From positions 7,192,001-7,256,000 of the forward strand of contig NZ_JASVWB010000002.1 of assembly GCF_030287445.1 (NCBI RefSeq): 64,000 bases of DNA, read 5' to 3'. The translations under genes and the position numbers were made by a program. The notes beneath the pieces are model-generated. The model had not been told where the DNA came from and made no database searches. It saw only the letters and a program-made list of their open reading frames with translations. The DNA comes from Streptomyces sp. ALI-76-A (GTDB lineage Bacteria > Actinomycetota > Actinomycetes > Streptomycetales > Streptomycetaceae). Shown piece after piece: positions 41,798 through 50,367 of this stretch. Within the stretch, counting starts at the first letter, position 1. Each line of letters starts with the position of its first letter.

Positions 41798-42931
41798 ATG
41801 GACCTGTACGAGCACCAGGCAAGGGAACTCTTCGAGGAACACGGCATCGTGGTGCCGAGGGCGGAGGTCACCGACTCCCCCAAGGAGGCACGCGCGATCG
41901 CCCGTCGACTGGGCGGGCGGGCCGTGGTGAAAGCCCAGGTCAAGACCGGTGGCCGGGGCAAGGCGGGGGGCGTCAGGATGGCCGCGGACCCGGCCGCCGC
42001 GGAACTCACGGCCCGGCAGATCCTCGGCATGGACATCAAGGGACACCCGGTCGGCACGGTCATGCTCGCGCAACCCGTGGACATCGAGAGCGAGTTCTAC
42101 GTCTCCTACGTGCTCGACCGCGCGGCCGGCCGCTTCCTCGCGATCGCCTCCGCCGAGGGCGGCATGGACATCGAGGAGATCGCCGTCCAACGGCCGGAGG
42201 CGGTGGCCCGTATCCACATCGACCCGGCACAAGGCGTCACCTCCGCGAAGGCGGCCGAGATCGCCGAGGCCGCCCGACTGCCTCCGCAGACCGTCGACGT
42301 CCTGGTGCGGCTGTGGGAGGTGCTGGTCCGCGAGGACGCCCTCCTGGTCGAGGTCAACCCGCTCGTGCGCACCCGCCAGGGACAGCTCCTCGCCCTCGAC
42401 GGCAAGGTCACCCTCGACGACAACGCCCGCTTCCGGCAGACCCGTTGGGGAGACGAGCAGACGTCGCACGACGATCCGCTGGAGGCGGCGGCCACCGCGA
42501 AGGGCCTCAACTACGTCAAACTCGACGGCGAGGTCGGCATCATCGGCAACGGCGCCGGCCTCGTCATGTCGACCCTCGACGTGGTCGCCGGCTGCGGCGC
42601 CCGCCCCGCCAACTTCCTCGACATCGGCGGCGGAGCCTCCGCGCAGACCATGGCCGACGGGCTGTCCGTCATCCTCTCCGACCCGGCCGTGAACTCCGTC
42701 CTCGTCAACGTCTTCGGCGGGATCACCGCCTGCGACGCGGTCGCCGACGGCATCGTGCGGGCCCTGGAGAGCGTCCGGTTGACCCGGCCGCTCGTCGTGC
42801 GCCTCGACGGCAACAACGCGGCCCGAGGCCGCGCCATCCTCGACGAACGCGCCCATCCCCTGGTGGAACAGGCCACCACCATGGACGGCGCCGCCCGCCG
42901 CGCCGCCCGACTCGCCACCACCGCAGCCTGA
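41798..42931 (+). CDS. sucC: ADP-forming CoA ligase beta subunit, SucC-like
   Basis: 377 residues from the ATG at 41798 with AGGAG upstream. ATP-grasp features: [41 protein letters not shown] (ATP-binding Lys), [22 protein letters not shown], and the C-terminal ligase domain [21 protein letters not shown] and [19 protein letters not shown]. It is a paralog-type SucC: most Streptomyces have a housekeeping sucCD elsewhere (family knowledge, not seen here). With the SucD-like gene 14 bp downstream it forms a ligase that may activate a dicarboxylate, possibly oxalate. Divergent from oxc, with a shared palindrome between them. Confidence 0.9.
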   Translation: MDLYEHQARELFEEHGIVVPRAEVTDSPKEARAIARRLGGRAVVKAQVKTGGRGKAGGVRMAADPAAAELTARQILGMDIKGHPVGTVMLAQPVDIESEFYVSYVLDRAAGRFLAIASAEGGMDIEEIAVQRPEAVARIHIDPAQGVTSAKAAEIAEAARLPPQTVDVLVRLWEVLVREDALLVEVNPLVRTRQGQLLALDGKVTLDDNARFRQTRWGDEQTSHDDPLEAAATAKGLNYVKLDGEVGIIGNGAGLVMSTLDVVAGCGARPANFLDIGGGASAQTMADGLSVILSDPAVNSVLVNVFGGITACDAVADGIVRALESVRLTRPLVVRLDGNNAARGRAILDERAHPLVEQATTMDGAARRAARLATTAA

Positions 42932-42945
42932 GGAGACCGGACGAC

Positions 42946-43845
42946 ATGGCGATCTACCTCACCAAGGAGAGCAAGGTCCTCGTCCAGGGCATGACCGGCG
43001 CCGAGGGCATGAAGCACACCCGGCGCATGCTCGCGGCCGGTACGAGCGTCGTCGGCGGCGTCAACCCGCGCAAGGCGGGCCGCACCGTCGACTTCGACGA
43101 CCGTGCCGTCCCCGTCTTCGGATCCGTCGCCGACGGTGTGCGGTCGACCGGCGCCGATGTCACCGTCGTCCTCGTGCCACCCGCGTTCGCCAAGGCGGCC
43201 GTCGTCGAGGCCGCCGACGCCGGCCTCGCACTCGCGGTGGTCATCACCGAGGGCATACCGGTCCACGACTCCGTCGCCTTCACCGCGTACGCGCGGCACC
43301 AGGGCACCCGGGTGATCGGCCCCAACTGCCCGGGCCTGATCACCCCCGGCCAGTCCAACGCGGGCATCATCCCCGCCGACATCACCAAGCCCGGCCGTAT
43401 CGGCCTGGTGTCCAAGTCCGGCACCCTCACCTACCAACTCATGTACGAGCTGCGCGACATCGGCTTCTCGACGTGCGTCGGCATCGGCGGCGACCCGGTC
43501 GTCGGCACCAGCCACATCGACTGCCTCGCCGCCTTCCAGGACGACCCGGACACCGAACTCGTCGTCCTCATCGGTGAGATCGGCGGCGACGCGGAGGAGC
43601 GCGCCGCCGCGTACATCCGTGAGCACGTCGGCAAACCCGTCGTCGCGTACATCGCCGGCTTCACCGCGCCCGAGGGCAGGACCATGGGGCACGCGGGCGC
43701 CATCGTCTCCGGCTCGTCGGGCACCGCACGGGCCAAGAAGGAAGCGCTGGAAGCGGCCGGCGTCACCGTGGGCGACACTCCGACGGAGACGGCCCGCCTG
43801 GTGCTCGCCCGACTGGATACGGAGCGTGACACCACCCAGAGTTGA
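42946..43845 (+). CDS. sucD: CoA ligase alpha subunit, SucD-like
   Basis: 299 residues. CoA-binding domain at the N-terminus ([45 protein letters not shown]), middle block [22 protein letters not shown] and [39 protein letters not shown]. The catalytic phospho-His is in [16 protein letters not shown] (about residue 247). Pairs with the SucC-like subunit to make acyl-CoA from acid, CoA and ATP or GTP. Specificity for succinate is only the family default; the oxalate context suggests another dicarboxylate. Confidence 0.91.
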   Translation: MAIYLTKESKVLVQGMTGAEGMKHTRRMLAAGTSVVGGVNPRKAGRTVDFDDRAVPVFGSVADGVRSTGADVTVVLVPPAFAKAAVVEAADAGLALAVVITEGIPVHDSVAFTAYARHQGTRVIGPNCPGLITPGQSNAGIIPADITKPGRIGLVSKSGTLTYQLMYELRDIGFSTCVGIGGDPVVGTSHIDCLAAFQDDPDTELVVLIGEIGGDAEERAAAYIREHVGKPVVAYIAGFTAPEGRTMGHAGAIVSGSSGTARAKKEALEAAGVTVGDTPTETARLVLARLDTERDTTQS

Positions 43846-43977
43846 CGTGCGCTGGCACTCCCGCGCCAGCCGGCCTCACTACCTTCCTCCCTACGATGTC
43901 CGCGCCCCGCCCGAGCCGCGCGCGCGACGAGCCACGCACCCTCGCCCCCGACCGTGCACCGTGAGCGGAGCAGACCG

Positions 43978-45558
43978 ATGGCACCCACTCCCGCCCCGAA
44001 CACCCATGCCGACGCGCACCTCCCCACTCTCACCCTCAAGTCCGGCACGTCCTGGGCCGACGCCTGGCAGCGCTGCCTCGCCGTCGCCCCCGAAGCCTTC
44101 CGGGACGACCGCGCCCTCAACCTCTGGGGCTCCGCCTGGCGGGCCGACGGCAGGGCGCTGCCCGCCACCAGCCCCGTCGACGGCAGCCCGATCGCCGGAC
44201 CGCCCCGTCTGGACCGGACCACCGCCCAGGAGGCCGTCCGCGCCTCGCTCGACCAGCACCGCGCCTGGCGGCACCTCCCCCTGGACGAGCGCCGGGCCCG
44301 CGTAGCCGCCACCCTCGACGCCCTCACCGAGCACCGCGAACTGCTCGCCCTGCTCCTCGTCTGGGAGATCGGCAAGCCCTGGCGGCTCGCGCAGGCGGAC
44401 GTGGACCGGGCCGTCGACGGGGTGCGCTGGTACGTCGACGGCATCGACCCGATGCTGGCCGGACGGACCCCGCTGGACGGTCCGGTGTCCAACATCGCGA
44501 GCTGGAACTACCCGATGAGCGTGCTCGTTCACGCGGTACTGGTACAGGCACTGGCAGGCAACGCGGTCATCGCCAAGACCCCGACCGACGGCGGTGTCGC
44601 CTGTCTGACGCTGGCCTGTGCGCTCGCCGCCCGCGAGGGGATCCCCGTCACCCTGGTGAGCGGCAGCGGAGGCGAACTGTCCGAGGCGCTGGTACGGGCG
44701 CCCGAGATCGGCTGCGTCTCCTTCGTCGGCGGCCGCGACACCGGCGCCGCGGTGGCCACGGCCGTCGCCGACCTCGGCAAGCGGCACATCCTCGAACAGG
44801 AAGGACTCAACACCTGGGGCATCTGGAACCACACCGACTGGGACGCGTTCACCGCGGTCGTGCCCAAGCTCTTCGACTACGGCAAGCAGCGGTGCACGGC
44901 CTACCCGCGCTTCGTCGTCCAGCGGCAGCTGTTCGACGAGTTCCTGGCCGCCTACCTCCCGGCGGTCCGCACGCTCCGGGTCGGCCACCCGCTCGCGGTC
45001 GAGCATCCCGACGACCCGTATCCGCGGCTGGACTTCGGGCCGGTGATCAACGCGGCCAAGGCCAAGGAGCTGGACGACCAGGTGGCCGAGGCCGTCGCGC
45101 GAGGCGCCGTCCCGTTGCACCGGGGCAGCCCGGCCGACGCCCGGTTCCTGCCGGGCCAGGACACGTCGGCGTACGTCCAGCCGGTCACGCTCCTGAACCC
45201 GCCACGGTCCTCGCCGCTGCACCACGCGGAACCGTTCGGCCCGGTCGACACCATCGTCCTGGTCGACACGGAGGCGGAGCTGCTGGCCGCCATGAACGCG
45301 TCCAACGGGGCGCTGGTGGCCACGCTGTCCACGGACGACCGGGCGACCTTCGACCGGCTGGCCCCGCAGATCCGCGCGTTCAAGGTCGGCCACGGCACAC
45401 CACGCTCCCGGGGCGACCGCGACGAACTGTTCGGCGGGTTCGGGGCGTCCTGGCGCGGCGCCTTCGTCGGCGGCGAACTGCTCGTGCGCGCGGTCACGCA
45501 GGGCCCGGCGGGGGAGCGGCTGCCCGGGAACTTCCCGGACTACCACCTCATGCCGTGA
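43978..45558 (+). CDS. Aldehyde dehydrogenase-family protein
   Basis: 526 residues from the ATG at 43978 (GCGGAG upstream). The fold is NAD(P) aldehyde dehydrogenase. The cofactor-binding region reads SNIASWNYPMSVLVHAVLVQALAGNAVIAKTPTD, SFVGGRDTGAAVA follows, the general base Glu is in HILEQEGLNTWGIW and the catalytic Cys in YGKQRCTAYPRFVVQ (about residue 305). The LEQEG motif differs from the common LELGG, and the sequence around Cys (QRC) is unusual, so substrate class is uncertain. It follows the CoA ligase pair by 132 bp and may belong to the same transcript. An acylating or glyoxylate-type reaction on C2 acids is possible but not shown. Confidence 0.8.
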   Translation: MAPTPAPNTHADAHLPTLTLKSGTSWADAWQRCLAVAPEAFRDDRALNLWGSAWRADGRALPATSPVDGSPIAGPPRLDRTTAQEAVRASLDQHRAWRHLPLDERRARVAATLDALTEHRELLALLLVWEIGKPWRLAQADVDRAVDGVRWYVDGIDPMLAGRTPLDGPVSNIASWNYPMSVLVHAVLVQALAGNAVIAKTPTDGGVACLTLACALAAREGIPVTLVSGSGGELSEALVRAPEIGCVSFVGGRDTGAAVATAVADLGKRHILEQEGLNTWGIWNHTDWDAFTAVVPKLFDYGKQRCTAYPRFVVQRQLFDEFLAAYLPAVRTLRVGHPLAVEHPDDPYPRLDFGPVINAAKAKELDDQVAEAVARGAVPLHRGSPADARFLPGQDTSAYVQPVTLLNPPRSSPLHHAEPFGPVDTIVLVDTEAELLAAMNASNGALVATLSTDDRATFDRLAPQIRAFKVGHGTPRSRGDRDELFGGFGASWRGAFVGGELLVRAVTQGPAGERLPGNFPDYHLMP

Positions 45559-46086
45559 GAGACGGCCGAGGACTCACGTCCTGACCGGCGAGGGGCGGGC
45601 GAAGGAGGCGGCGCGCGGCCTGTGGCGTGCGCCGACCGCGTGTTCCCAGTGACCTGCGCACTGAGCCGGGGAGCGGCTGACGGATTCGCCGCCTCATGGG
45701 CGGCGGTGGATGCCGGCCGTGCGGGTCACGTCGGCCGCCTGGGACGGGGGCCGTGCCGCCCGTACTCGGGGGCAGGCCGGTGGGGGCACGCCGGCGGTGC
45801 GGAGCCTCGCGGGCCGTGGGCTCACGTCGGCGGTGCCCGCCGCTCCCGTCCGGGTCCCCCGCCGCGTACCTGCGGCCGGCGACCCCTGTCCCCGACCGGG
45901 ACGGCACGCGCGGGCGAGCCCGGTGTAGCGTTCCGGTCGCTCGGCGTGAGGCCTCGTGGTCGGTGGTGGCGTCGGTCCGGGGCCGGGGCTCGGAGGACGG
46001 AAACGCAGGTGAAGGGCACTCCGAAAGCTTGGTATTGTTGTTCGTGTCGCCGCGGGGTACACCCTCGTCAAGGCGGCGGACACCTC
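45559..46086. other. Intergenic region before tRNA-Leu
   Basis: 528 bp with no convincing gene. Open frames here have no ribosome sites and unusual composition for coding. The GC content drops near 46018-46045 (AAAGCTTGGTATTGTTGTTCG), which may hold the tRNA promoter. Confidence 0.5.
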
Positions 46087-46171
46087 GTCCGGGTGGCGGA
46101 ATGGCAGACGCGCTAGCTTGAGGTGCTAGTGCCCTTTAACGGGCGTGGGGGTTCAAGTCCCCCCTCGGACA
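46087..46171 (+). tRNA. tRNA-Leu (anticodon GAG)
   Basis: 85 bases folding as a class II tRNA. Acceptor GTCCGGG pairs with CTCGGAC (one G-T). The anticodon arm is CTAGC-TTGAGGT-GCTAG with GAG at 46120-46122. A long variable arm GCCC-TTTAAC-GGGC and T arm GGGGG-TTCAAGT-CCCCC follow. CCA is not encoded. A hairpin terminator follows 22 bases later. Confidence 0.95.
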
Positions 46172-46801
46172 CAGAGACAGAGAACCACGCACCGTGTGCG
46201 GGCCGAGCGAAAGCTCGGCCCGCACACGTGTTTTCCGGCGTCGTCCGAGCGTGGCGGCGACCGCGGCCAGCGCGGCGAGGACCACTGCGGCGCCGGCCAG
46301 TGACCGCGTCCTTCGTCGGTGGCGGGCGGAGACGACCGCCGGGCCCCCGCACCCGCAGGCATCCCCAGGCGGTGCGGGCGGCGACTGAGCCCCGGTCCTG
46401 CCGGTTCTGCCGGTCCGATTAACCCGGCTGGCCGGGTCCGTCCGGTCCGTCCGGTCGGCCTTCCCCGCCGAGGCGCCGGCGCGAGCCCGTGCCGACGCGG
46501 CGTGCCAGCGCCGTACCCATTCGCCCCGGTCCCCGCCGCACGCGGTGGCGAGCGCGACGGCGACCTCCCGGGTCGGCAGGCGGTGTCCTCGGGCCGCGTC
46601 GGCCAGGGTGCTCGGCGCGTAGTGGACCCGTGTGGCGAGGTCACGGTAGCTGGGGGTGCCCGCTCGCACCCGTAACTGCCGTAGTTCCCAGGCGAATCGG
46701 GCCACCGGGCCCGTGTCCGGATCCAGTGGACGCTCCGGTCTTCCCGCGCGGCGCGTCCGGCGCCCGTCGTCGTCCCCCGTCACAGCCTTCCTCGCTTCCA
46801 C
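46136..46801 (-). CDS. XRE-type helix-turn-helix protein with one membrane helix, 3' end overlapping tRNA-Leu
   Basis: 221 residues from a GTG at 46801; a GTG at 46783 with AGGAAGG upstream is an alternative. The N-terminal HTH spans about residues 35-95 (FAWELRQLRVRAGTPSYRDLATRVHYAPSTLADAARGHRLPTREVAVALATACGG), as in Streptomyces XRE regulators. A polar, Thr/Arg-rich linker follows, and then a membrane helix near 168-185 (SLAGAAVVLAALAAVAATL). The last about 30 residues are the antisense reading of the tRNA terminator and part of the tRNA itself (stop at 46136), so the native C-terminus has probably been lost or replaced. HTH and helix are clear; the end is doubtful. Confidence 0.65.
   Translation of the reverse strand: MEARKAVTGDDDGRRTRRAGRPERPLDPDTGPVARFAWELRQLRVRAGTPSYRDLATRVHYAPSTLADAARGHRLPTREVAVALATACGGDRGEWVRRWHAASARARAGASAGKADRTDRTDPASRVNRTGRTGRTGAQSPPAPPGDACGCGGPAVVSARHRRRTRSLAGAAVVLAALAAVAATLGRRRKTRVRAELSLGPHTVRGSLSLCPRGDLNPHAR
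46193..46228 (+). terminator. tRNA-Leu terminator
   Basis: Perfect 16-bp stem CGTGTGCGGGCCGAGC (46193-46208) and its complement (46213-46228) closed by a GAAA tetraloop, just after the tRNA. It lies inside the 3' part of the antisense regulator frame. Confidence 0.88.
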
Positions 46802-46877
46802 CGGCCCCCGGTGAGAGCGGGGCCGTCACGTTTCCTCCAGCGTCCCGGGCCGTCCCCGCGGGTGCCATCCGCACTTT

Positions 46878-46970
46878 CGGACAATTCCGTACCAGCCGTT
46901 GCGTCCGAGAGGGCCGGGTGTGGATTGACCGGTTGTCCGGGAGGTGCCGGGCGTCCTTCCGGACAATCCG
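46878..46970. promoter_or_regulatory. Three CGGACAAT-type operator-like sites
   Basis: CGGACAATTCCG (46878-46889), CCGGTTGTCCGG (46929-46940, inverted) and CCGGACAATCCG (46959-46970) lie in the divergent region between the XRE-like gene and the secreted-protein gene. Each contains CGGACAA or its complement within a partial palindrome. They are candidate binding sites for the neighbouring HTH protein. Confidence 0.5.
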
Positions 46971-47028
46971 CGGCCTGGCGGAGATTGGGGAGGAGTCCGA
47001 CCGGAGCGTTGACGAAGGAGATGGCTGC

Positions 47029-47412
47029 ATGCGATCGAGACGTCTGTTCGCGGGCCTGTCCGTGGTTGCCGCCGCACTCACCGTGGTGGGCGCGACGGCG
47101 GCCACGGCGGAAGCGGCGGCACCACCGCCGGGCCCCGCGGCGGTGTGCGTCCCGGAGGCCCCGGTCTGTTACGGCATCGTGGGCAACGCCTCCCAGGGCT
47201 ATCGGTACGGCTTCACCTTCAGGCCCCCGCCGGTCAATCTGAGCCTCTCCTTCACGGTCAACGGCCTTCACGCGACCGGGTCGGTCTTCTACACGTCGAC
47301 TCCGACGTACCTGCGGGGCGAGTTCCAGCCGCACCGGCCGCTGGTCGTGGGGGACACCGTCTGCATGTACGTCGGAGGCGACCCCCGGGGGTACTGCGAG
47401 ACCGTCGTCTGA
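47029..47412 (+). CDS. Small secreted protein with four cysteines, function unknown
   Basis: 127 residues from the ATG at 47029, with GGAG eight bases upstream. Signal peptide about residues 1-30 (MRSRRLFAGLSVVAAALTVVGATAATAEA). The mature part of about 95 residues has four Cys in two pairs (AVCVPEAPVCYG near the start, DTVCMYVGGDPRGYCE at the end) and is rich in beta-forming residues (YRYGFTFRPPPVNLSLSFTVNG). Two disulfides are likely. I do not recognise the family. The divergent HTH gene and the three repeated sites between them suggest co-regulation. Confidence 0.75.
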   Translation: MRSRRLFAGLSVVAAALTVVGATAATAEAAAPPPGPAAVCVPEAPVCYGIVGNASQGYRYGFTFRPPPVNLSLSFTVNGLHATGSVFYTSTPTYLRGEFQPHRPLVVGDTVCMYVGGDPRGYCETVV

Positions 47413-47445
47413 CGCGCTTCCCCCGTCCCCGGCGCGGGCGCCCGC

Positions 47446-47585
47446 ACTCGGCCGGCAGGACCCGACCCGATGGACATGACCGACTCGGCTGGTAGGACCC
47501 GGCCCGATCGGTAGCCCCCCGACTCGGCCGGTAGGACCCGGCCCGATCGGTAGCCCCCCGACTCGGCCGGCAGGACCCGGCCTCT
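47446..47585. repeat. 39-bp tandem repeat downstream of the LysR gene
   Basis: Units start at 47482, 47521 and 47560 (spacing exactly 39), beginning GACTCGGC(C/T)GG(T/C)AGGACCC and ending GATCGGTAGCCCCCC; a degenerate unit precedes at about 47446. The third unit is truncated where the LysR stop codon begins. The period is a multiple of 3, but no gene covers it. Confidence 0.9.
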
Positions 47586-48556
47586 CACCAGCTGCGGGCG
47601 GCCCGTAGGAGGTGGTCGCGGACCCGGGCGACGTCCGGGTTGGCGGTCGCGCCCGGGCGCTCGACGAGGTAGGCCGTGTTGACCGGTGGTTCGGCCGGGT
47701 CGTCGAGCAGGACCAGCCGGCCGGCGGTGATGTCCTCCTGGCACAGATAGCGCGGCAGCACGCTGTAGCCGGCGCCCGCCACGACGGCGGCGAGAACGCC
47801 GCGCAGGTCGGGCACGGTCACCGCGGCCTGGACGGCGAGCCGTTTGCCGAAGACGGTGCGCCAGTAGCGGCGGGCGATCGGGAGATCCTCGGCGTAGGTC
47901 ACCAGGGGCACGTCCCGAACCGCCGCGCAGGGTCCGTCGGCGGTACGGCGTTCCTCGACGCGCCGGGCCCACACCGGGGCGGCGACCAGGACGAACTCCT
48001 CGTCCGCCAGCGGGACGGAGGGCAGGGTGCGGCCGCGGGTACGGCGGGTGGAGATCACGAGATCGTGGCGGCCCGCCCGCAGGCCGTCGAGCAGCGGATC
48101 GGTCAGCCCCGTCGTCACCCGCAGCAGCACGCCGTCCGCCACCAGCGGGGCCAGCGCGGGCAGCGCCCGGGTGCACAGCAGCTCGGCGGGACCGGCGAGG
48201 TGCACCGGAACGGCCCGGGCGGCGGGGCCGGTGCCCTGTCCTTCCAGCGCGGCGAGGGCGTCGAGCGGTCCGGCGAGGCGGTCGGCCAGTTCGTGCGCGT
48301 GGTGCGTGGGCTCCGCACCGCGCGGCGACCGGGTGAACAGCGCCCGTCCCGTCTGCTGCTCCAGCGCCCGGATCTGCGTCGTCACGGTCGGCTGGGACAG
48401 CCGCAGCAGGGGCGCGGCGGCGGTGAAGGAGCCGGAACGGTAGACCGCCAGGAACGTCCGCAGCAGGTTGAGATCGACCTGCGCGGGCACCTGCCCGCCA
48501 CGGGCCGCGAGGCCGCCGCTCTCCTCGAAGAACTCGTTGTCCACGTCGGCCAGCAT
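47585..48556 (-). CDS. LysR-family transcriptional regulator
   Basis: 323 residues. The winged helix lies at about residues 27-85 (VDLNLLRTFLAVYRSGSFTAAAPLLRLSQPTVTTQIRALEQQTGRALFTR). The C-terminal co-inducer domain is complete, ending DHLLRAARSW. An N-terminal extension of about 25 residues precedes the HTH, so a downstream start is possible; no strong ribosome site is seen at the ATG 48556. Divergent from the DJ-1/PfpI gene with a 201-bp gap. ACCATCA (48574-48580) and TGATGGT (48623-48629) are inverted repeats there, and CTATTGGATTTTTGATGG is A/T-rich as LysR sites often are. It probably controls the DJ-1 gene. Confidence 0.9.
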   Translation of the reverse strand: MLADVDNEFFEESGGLAARGGQVPAQVDLNLLRTFLAVYRSGSFTAAAPLLRLSQPTVTTQIRALEQQTGRALFTRSPRGAEPTHHAHELADRLAGPLDALAALEGQGTGPAARAVPVHLAGPAELLCTRALPALAPLVADGVLLRVTTGLTDPLLDGLRAGRHDLVISTRRTRGRTLPSVPLADEEFVLVAAPVWARRVEERRTADGPCAAVRDVPLVTYAEDLPIARRYWRTVFGKRLAVQAAVTVPDLRGVLAAVVAGAGYSVLPRYLCQEDITAGRLVLLDDPAEPPVNTAYLVERPGATANPDVARVRDHLLRAARSW

Positions 48557-48757
48557 AGGGCCCGCCGTTCCGAACCATCATCGGAAGACCTATGGCGGGG
48601 ATCGGCTTCTCTATTGGATTTTTGATGGTCGGGGGCCCTACGGTCGAAGGCGCCGCCGACAGCCGGACCGACGACGACCCGGCCCGGGCGGCGATCAGCC
48701 CACCACCTTGAACCACACCCACCAACCTGAACCGACACCACCCCCAGGAGAGACACC

Positions 48758-49453
48758 ATGGCGAAGATCCTGTTCGTGATGACCGGCGCCGACCAGTGGA
48801 CGCTGGCCGACGGCACCCGGCACCGCACCGGCTACTGGGCCGAGGAGGCGGTCGTGCCGCTGGACGCGTTCAAGGCGGCGGGCCACGAGGTCACGGTGGC
48901 CACACCGGGCGGCGTCGTCCCGCCGGTCGACCCGGGCAGCCTGGCCCCCGAGGCCAACGGCGGCGCCGAGCAGGCCGCGCGGGTGCGGCGGGCGGTGGAG
49001 TCGGCGGGCGAGTTCACGCGTCCCCTCGTGCTGGCCGACGTACGGCTCGACGACTACGACGCCGTGTACGTGCCCGGTGGCCACGGCCCGATGGAGGACC
49101 TGGCGGTCGACCCCGACTCCGGCCGCCTCCTGGCCGACGCGGTGGGGCGCGGGCTGCCGGTCGGCGTGGTGTGCCACGGCCCGGCCGCGCTGCTGGCGGC
49201 GGTGAAGGACGACGGGTCCAACGCCTACGCCGGCTACCGGATCACCGCGTTCACCAACACCGAGGAGCAGCTGGCCGGCAATGCCGAGAAGGCGATCTGG
49301 CTGTTGGAGGACCGGCTGACCGAGGCGGGCCTGAAGGTCGAGGCCGGTGAGCCGTGGGCCCCGCACGTCCAGGTCGACCGCAACGTCGTCACCGGCCAGA
49401 ACCCCGCCTCCTCCGGCCCCCTCGCCGCCGAACTGCTCAAGAAGCTGGCCTGA
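48758..49453 (+). CDS. DJ-1/PfpI-family type 1 glutamine amidotransferase-like protein
   Basis: 231 residues with CAGGAG before the ATG. Nucleophile elbow VGVVCHGPAALLAAV (Cys about 146, His next). The acidic partner is in RTGYWAEEAVVPLDAF and the glycine turn in VYVPGGHGPMEDLAVD. This is the Hsp31/ThiJ-like branch, whose members act as glyoxalase III, deglycase or chaperone. Under the control of the divergent LysR protein, it may respond to an electrophile stress. Its stop codon is followed directly, in the same frame, by the remains of a beta-lactamase-family gene. Confidence 0.9.
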   Translation: MAKILFVMTGADQWTLADGTRHRTGYWAEEAVVPLDAFKAAGHEVTVATPGGVVPPVDPGSLAPEANGGAEQAARVRRAVESAGEFTRPLVLADVRLDDYDAVYVPGGHGPMEDLAVDPDSGRLLADAVGRGLPVGVVCHGPAALLAAVKDDGSNAYAGYRITAFTNTEEQLAGNAEKAIWLLEDRLTEAGLKVEAGEPWAPHVQVDRNVVTGQNPASSGPLAAELLKKLA

Positions 49454-49954
49454 GACACGCCCACCGTCCCGCCGCCGACGCGGGACGAGGACTACACCGC
49501 GAGCGCTCAGGGAGGCGCCCCGGCGCCCGGGGCCGGGCAGGGCATCCGGGTCCGGGACGGCAACAGCGTCGCCTGGCGCCGAGCGGAGATCCCCGCGGCG
49601 AGCGGATTCGGCAACGCGCGCTCGGTCGCGCGCGTGCAGTCGGTGATGGCGTGCGGGGGAGCGGTGGACGGGGTGCGGCTGCTGTCACCGGCGGGCTGCG
49701 AGCGCGCGTGGCACGAGCAGTTCGCGGGCGAGGACTGCCTTCTGGGCCGGCCGCTGCGCTACGGCCTGGGCTACGGGCTGTTCGGCAGCACCTACGGCTG
49801 GGGCGGCTGGGGAGGCTCGCTGGTCATGATCGAGCCGGACGCCCGGATGGCGGTGGCGTACGTGACGAACCAGATGCGCGAACCGGAGAGCGACACCCGG
49901 GGCCTGGAGGTCGTGATGTCCGTCTACGACGGTCTCAAGGGCCTCCGCGCCTGA
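49454..49954 (+). pseudogene. C-terminal fragment of a beta-lactamase-family serine hydrolase
   Basis: The frame that follows the DJ-1 stop without a break is open for about 165 codons. It contains VRDGNSVAWRRAEIPAASGFGNARSVARVQSV and RYGLGYGLFGSTYGWGGWGGSLVMIEPDARMAVAYVTNQM. This is the C-terminal part of the EstB/beta-lactamase-like serine hydrolase family (usually about 380 residues). The catalytic SxxK and YxN regions that lie upstream in that family are missing, and no start or ribosome site is seen. A deletion joining the DJ-1 gene to the inside of a hydrolase gene would explain the layout. Confidence 0.75.
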
Positions 49955-50005
49955 CCCCGCCGGCGCGGAGCATGGCGTTGACCTTGCGCCGAACCGGCTC
50001 GGCAG

Positions 50006-50043
50006 CCCCCGGTACGGGCCATTGCAGGACTCCGTACCGGGGG
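50006..50043. terminator. Hairpin after the hydrolase remnant
   Basis: Perfect 12-bp inverted repeat CCCCCGGTACGG (50006-50017) / CCGTACCGGGGG (50032-50043) with a 14-base loop, 52 bp after the remnant's stop. Confidence 0.65.
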
Positions 50044-50213
50044 ATCCTTGAGGCTTCGACCGCGCCACCCGCGCCACCACTCCCGTCTCCAGCGCCATCC
50101 AGCCGGGAGCGCGAACGGAAAATGACGTGCCGCGTACCTGGCCGGTTCCCTACACTCGGCACCGTTCACACCACGGCTCACGCGCCGCACCGCACGCGGG
50201 CCGCGTGTGTGCG

Positions 50214-50246
50214 GACCAGGCAGACCAGGCAGACCAGGCAGACCAG
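50214..50246. repeat. 9-bp x3.7 tandem repeat in the EF-G upstream region
   Basis: GACCAGGCA repeated three times perfectly, then GACCAG. It sits upstream of a short frame and the second EF-G gene. The rest of 49955-50413 holds only a hairpin and this short frame. Confidence 0.9.
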
Positions 50247-50262
50247 TGAGGGGAGACCGGCC

Positions 50263-50367
50263 GTGCGCCACCGCATCGCTGTCGTCGTTCCCCGGTCGCT
50301 GTCCGAGGTGATCCTCGTGTCTCCGGCCGTCCGGTGCCCGCTGCGCGGCCGGTACCGGATGCCGTGA
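50263..50367 (+). CDS. Possible 34-codon leader peptide upstream of EF-G
   Basis: GTG start with GAGGGGAG seven bases upstream; reads [19 protein letters not shown] and ends at TGA 50367, 124 bp before the EF-G-like start. It has no recognisable domain. A translated leader before a translation-factor gene would be a plausible attenuator, but nothing else supports it. Confidence 0.3.
   Translation: MRHRIAVVVPRSLSEVILVSPAVRCPLRGRYRMP

Noticed and set aside
41798..43845. Housekeeping succinyl-CoA synthetase
   Set aside because: The pair is divergent from oxc with a shared operator-like site, so a dedicated paralog is more likely, though the sequence alone does not exclude succinate use.
46087..46352. 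A possible small protein reading GGLEPPRPLKGTSTSS
   Set aside because: That peptide is the well-known antisense translation of a tRNA-Leu gene, not a coding sequence.
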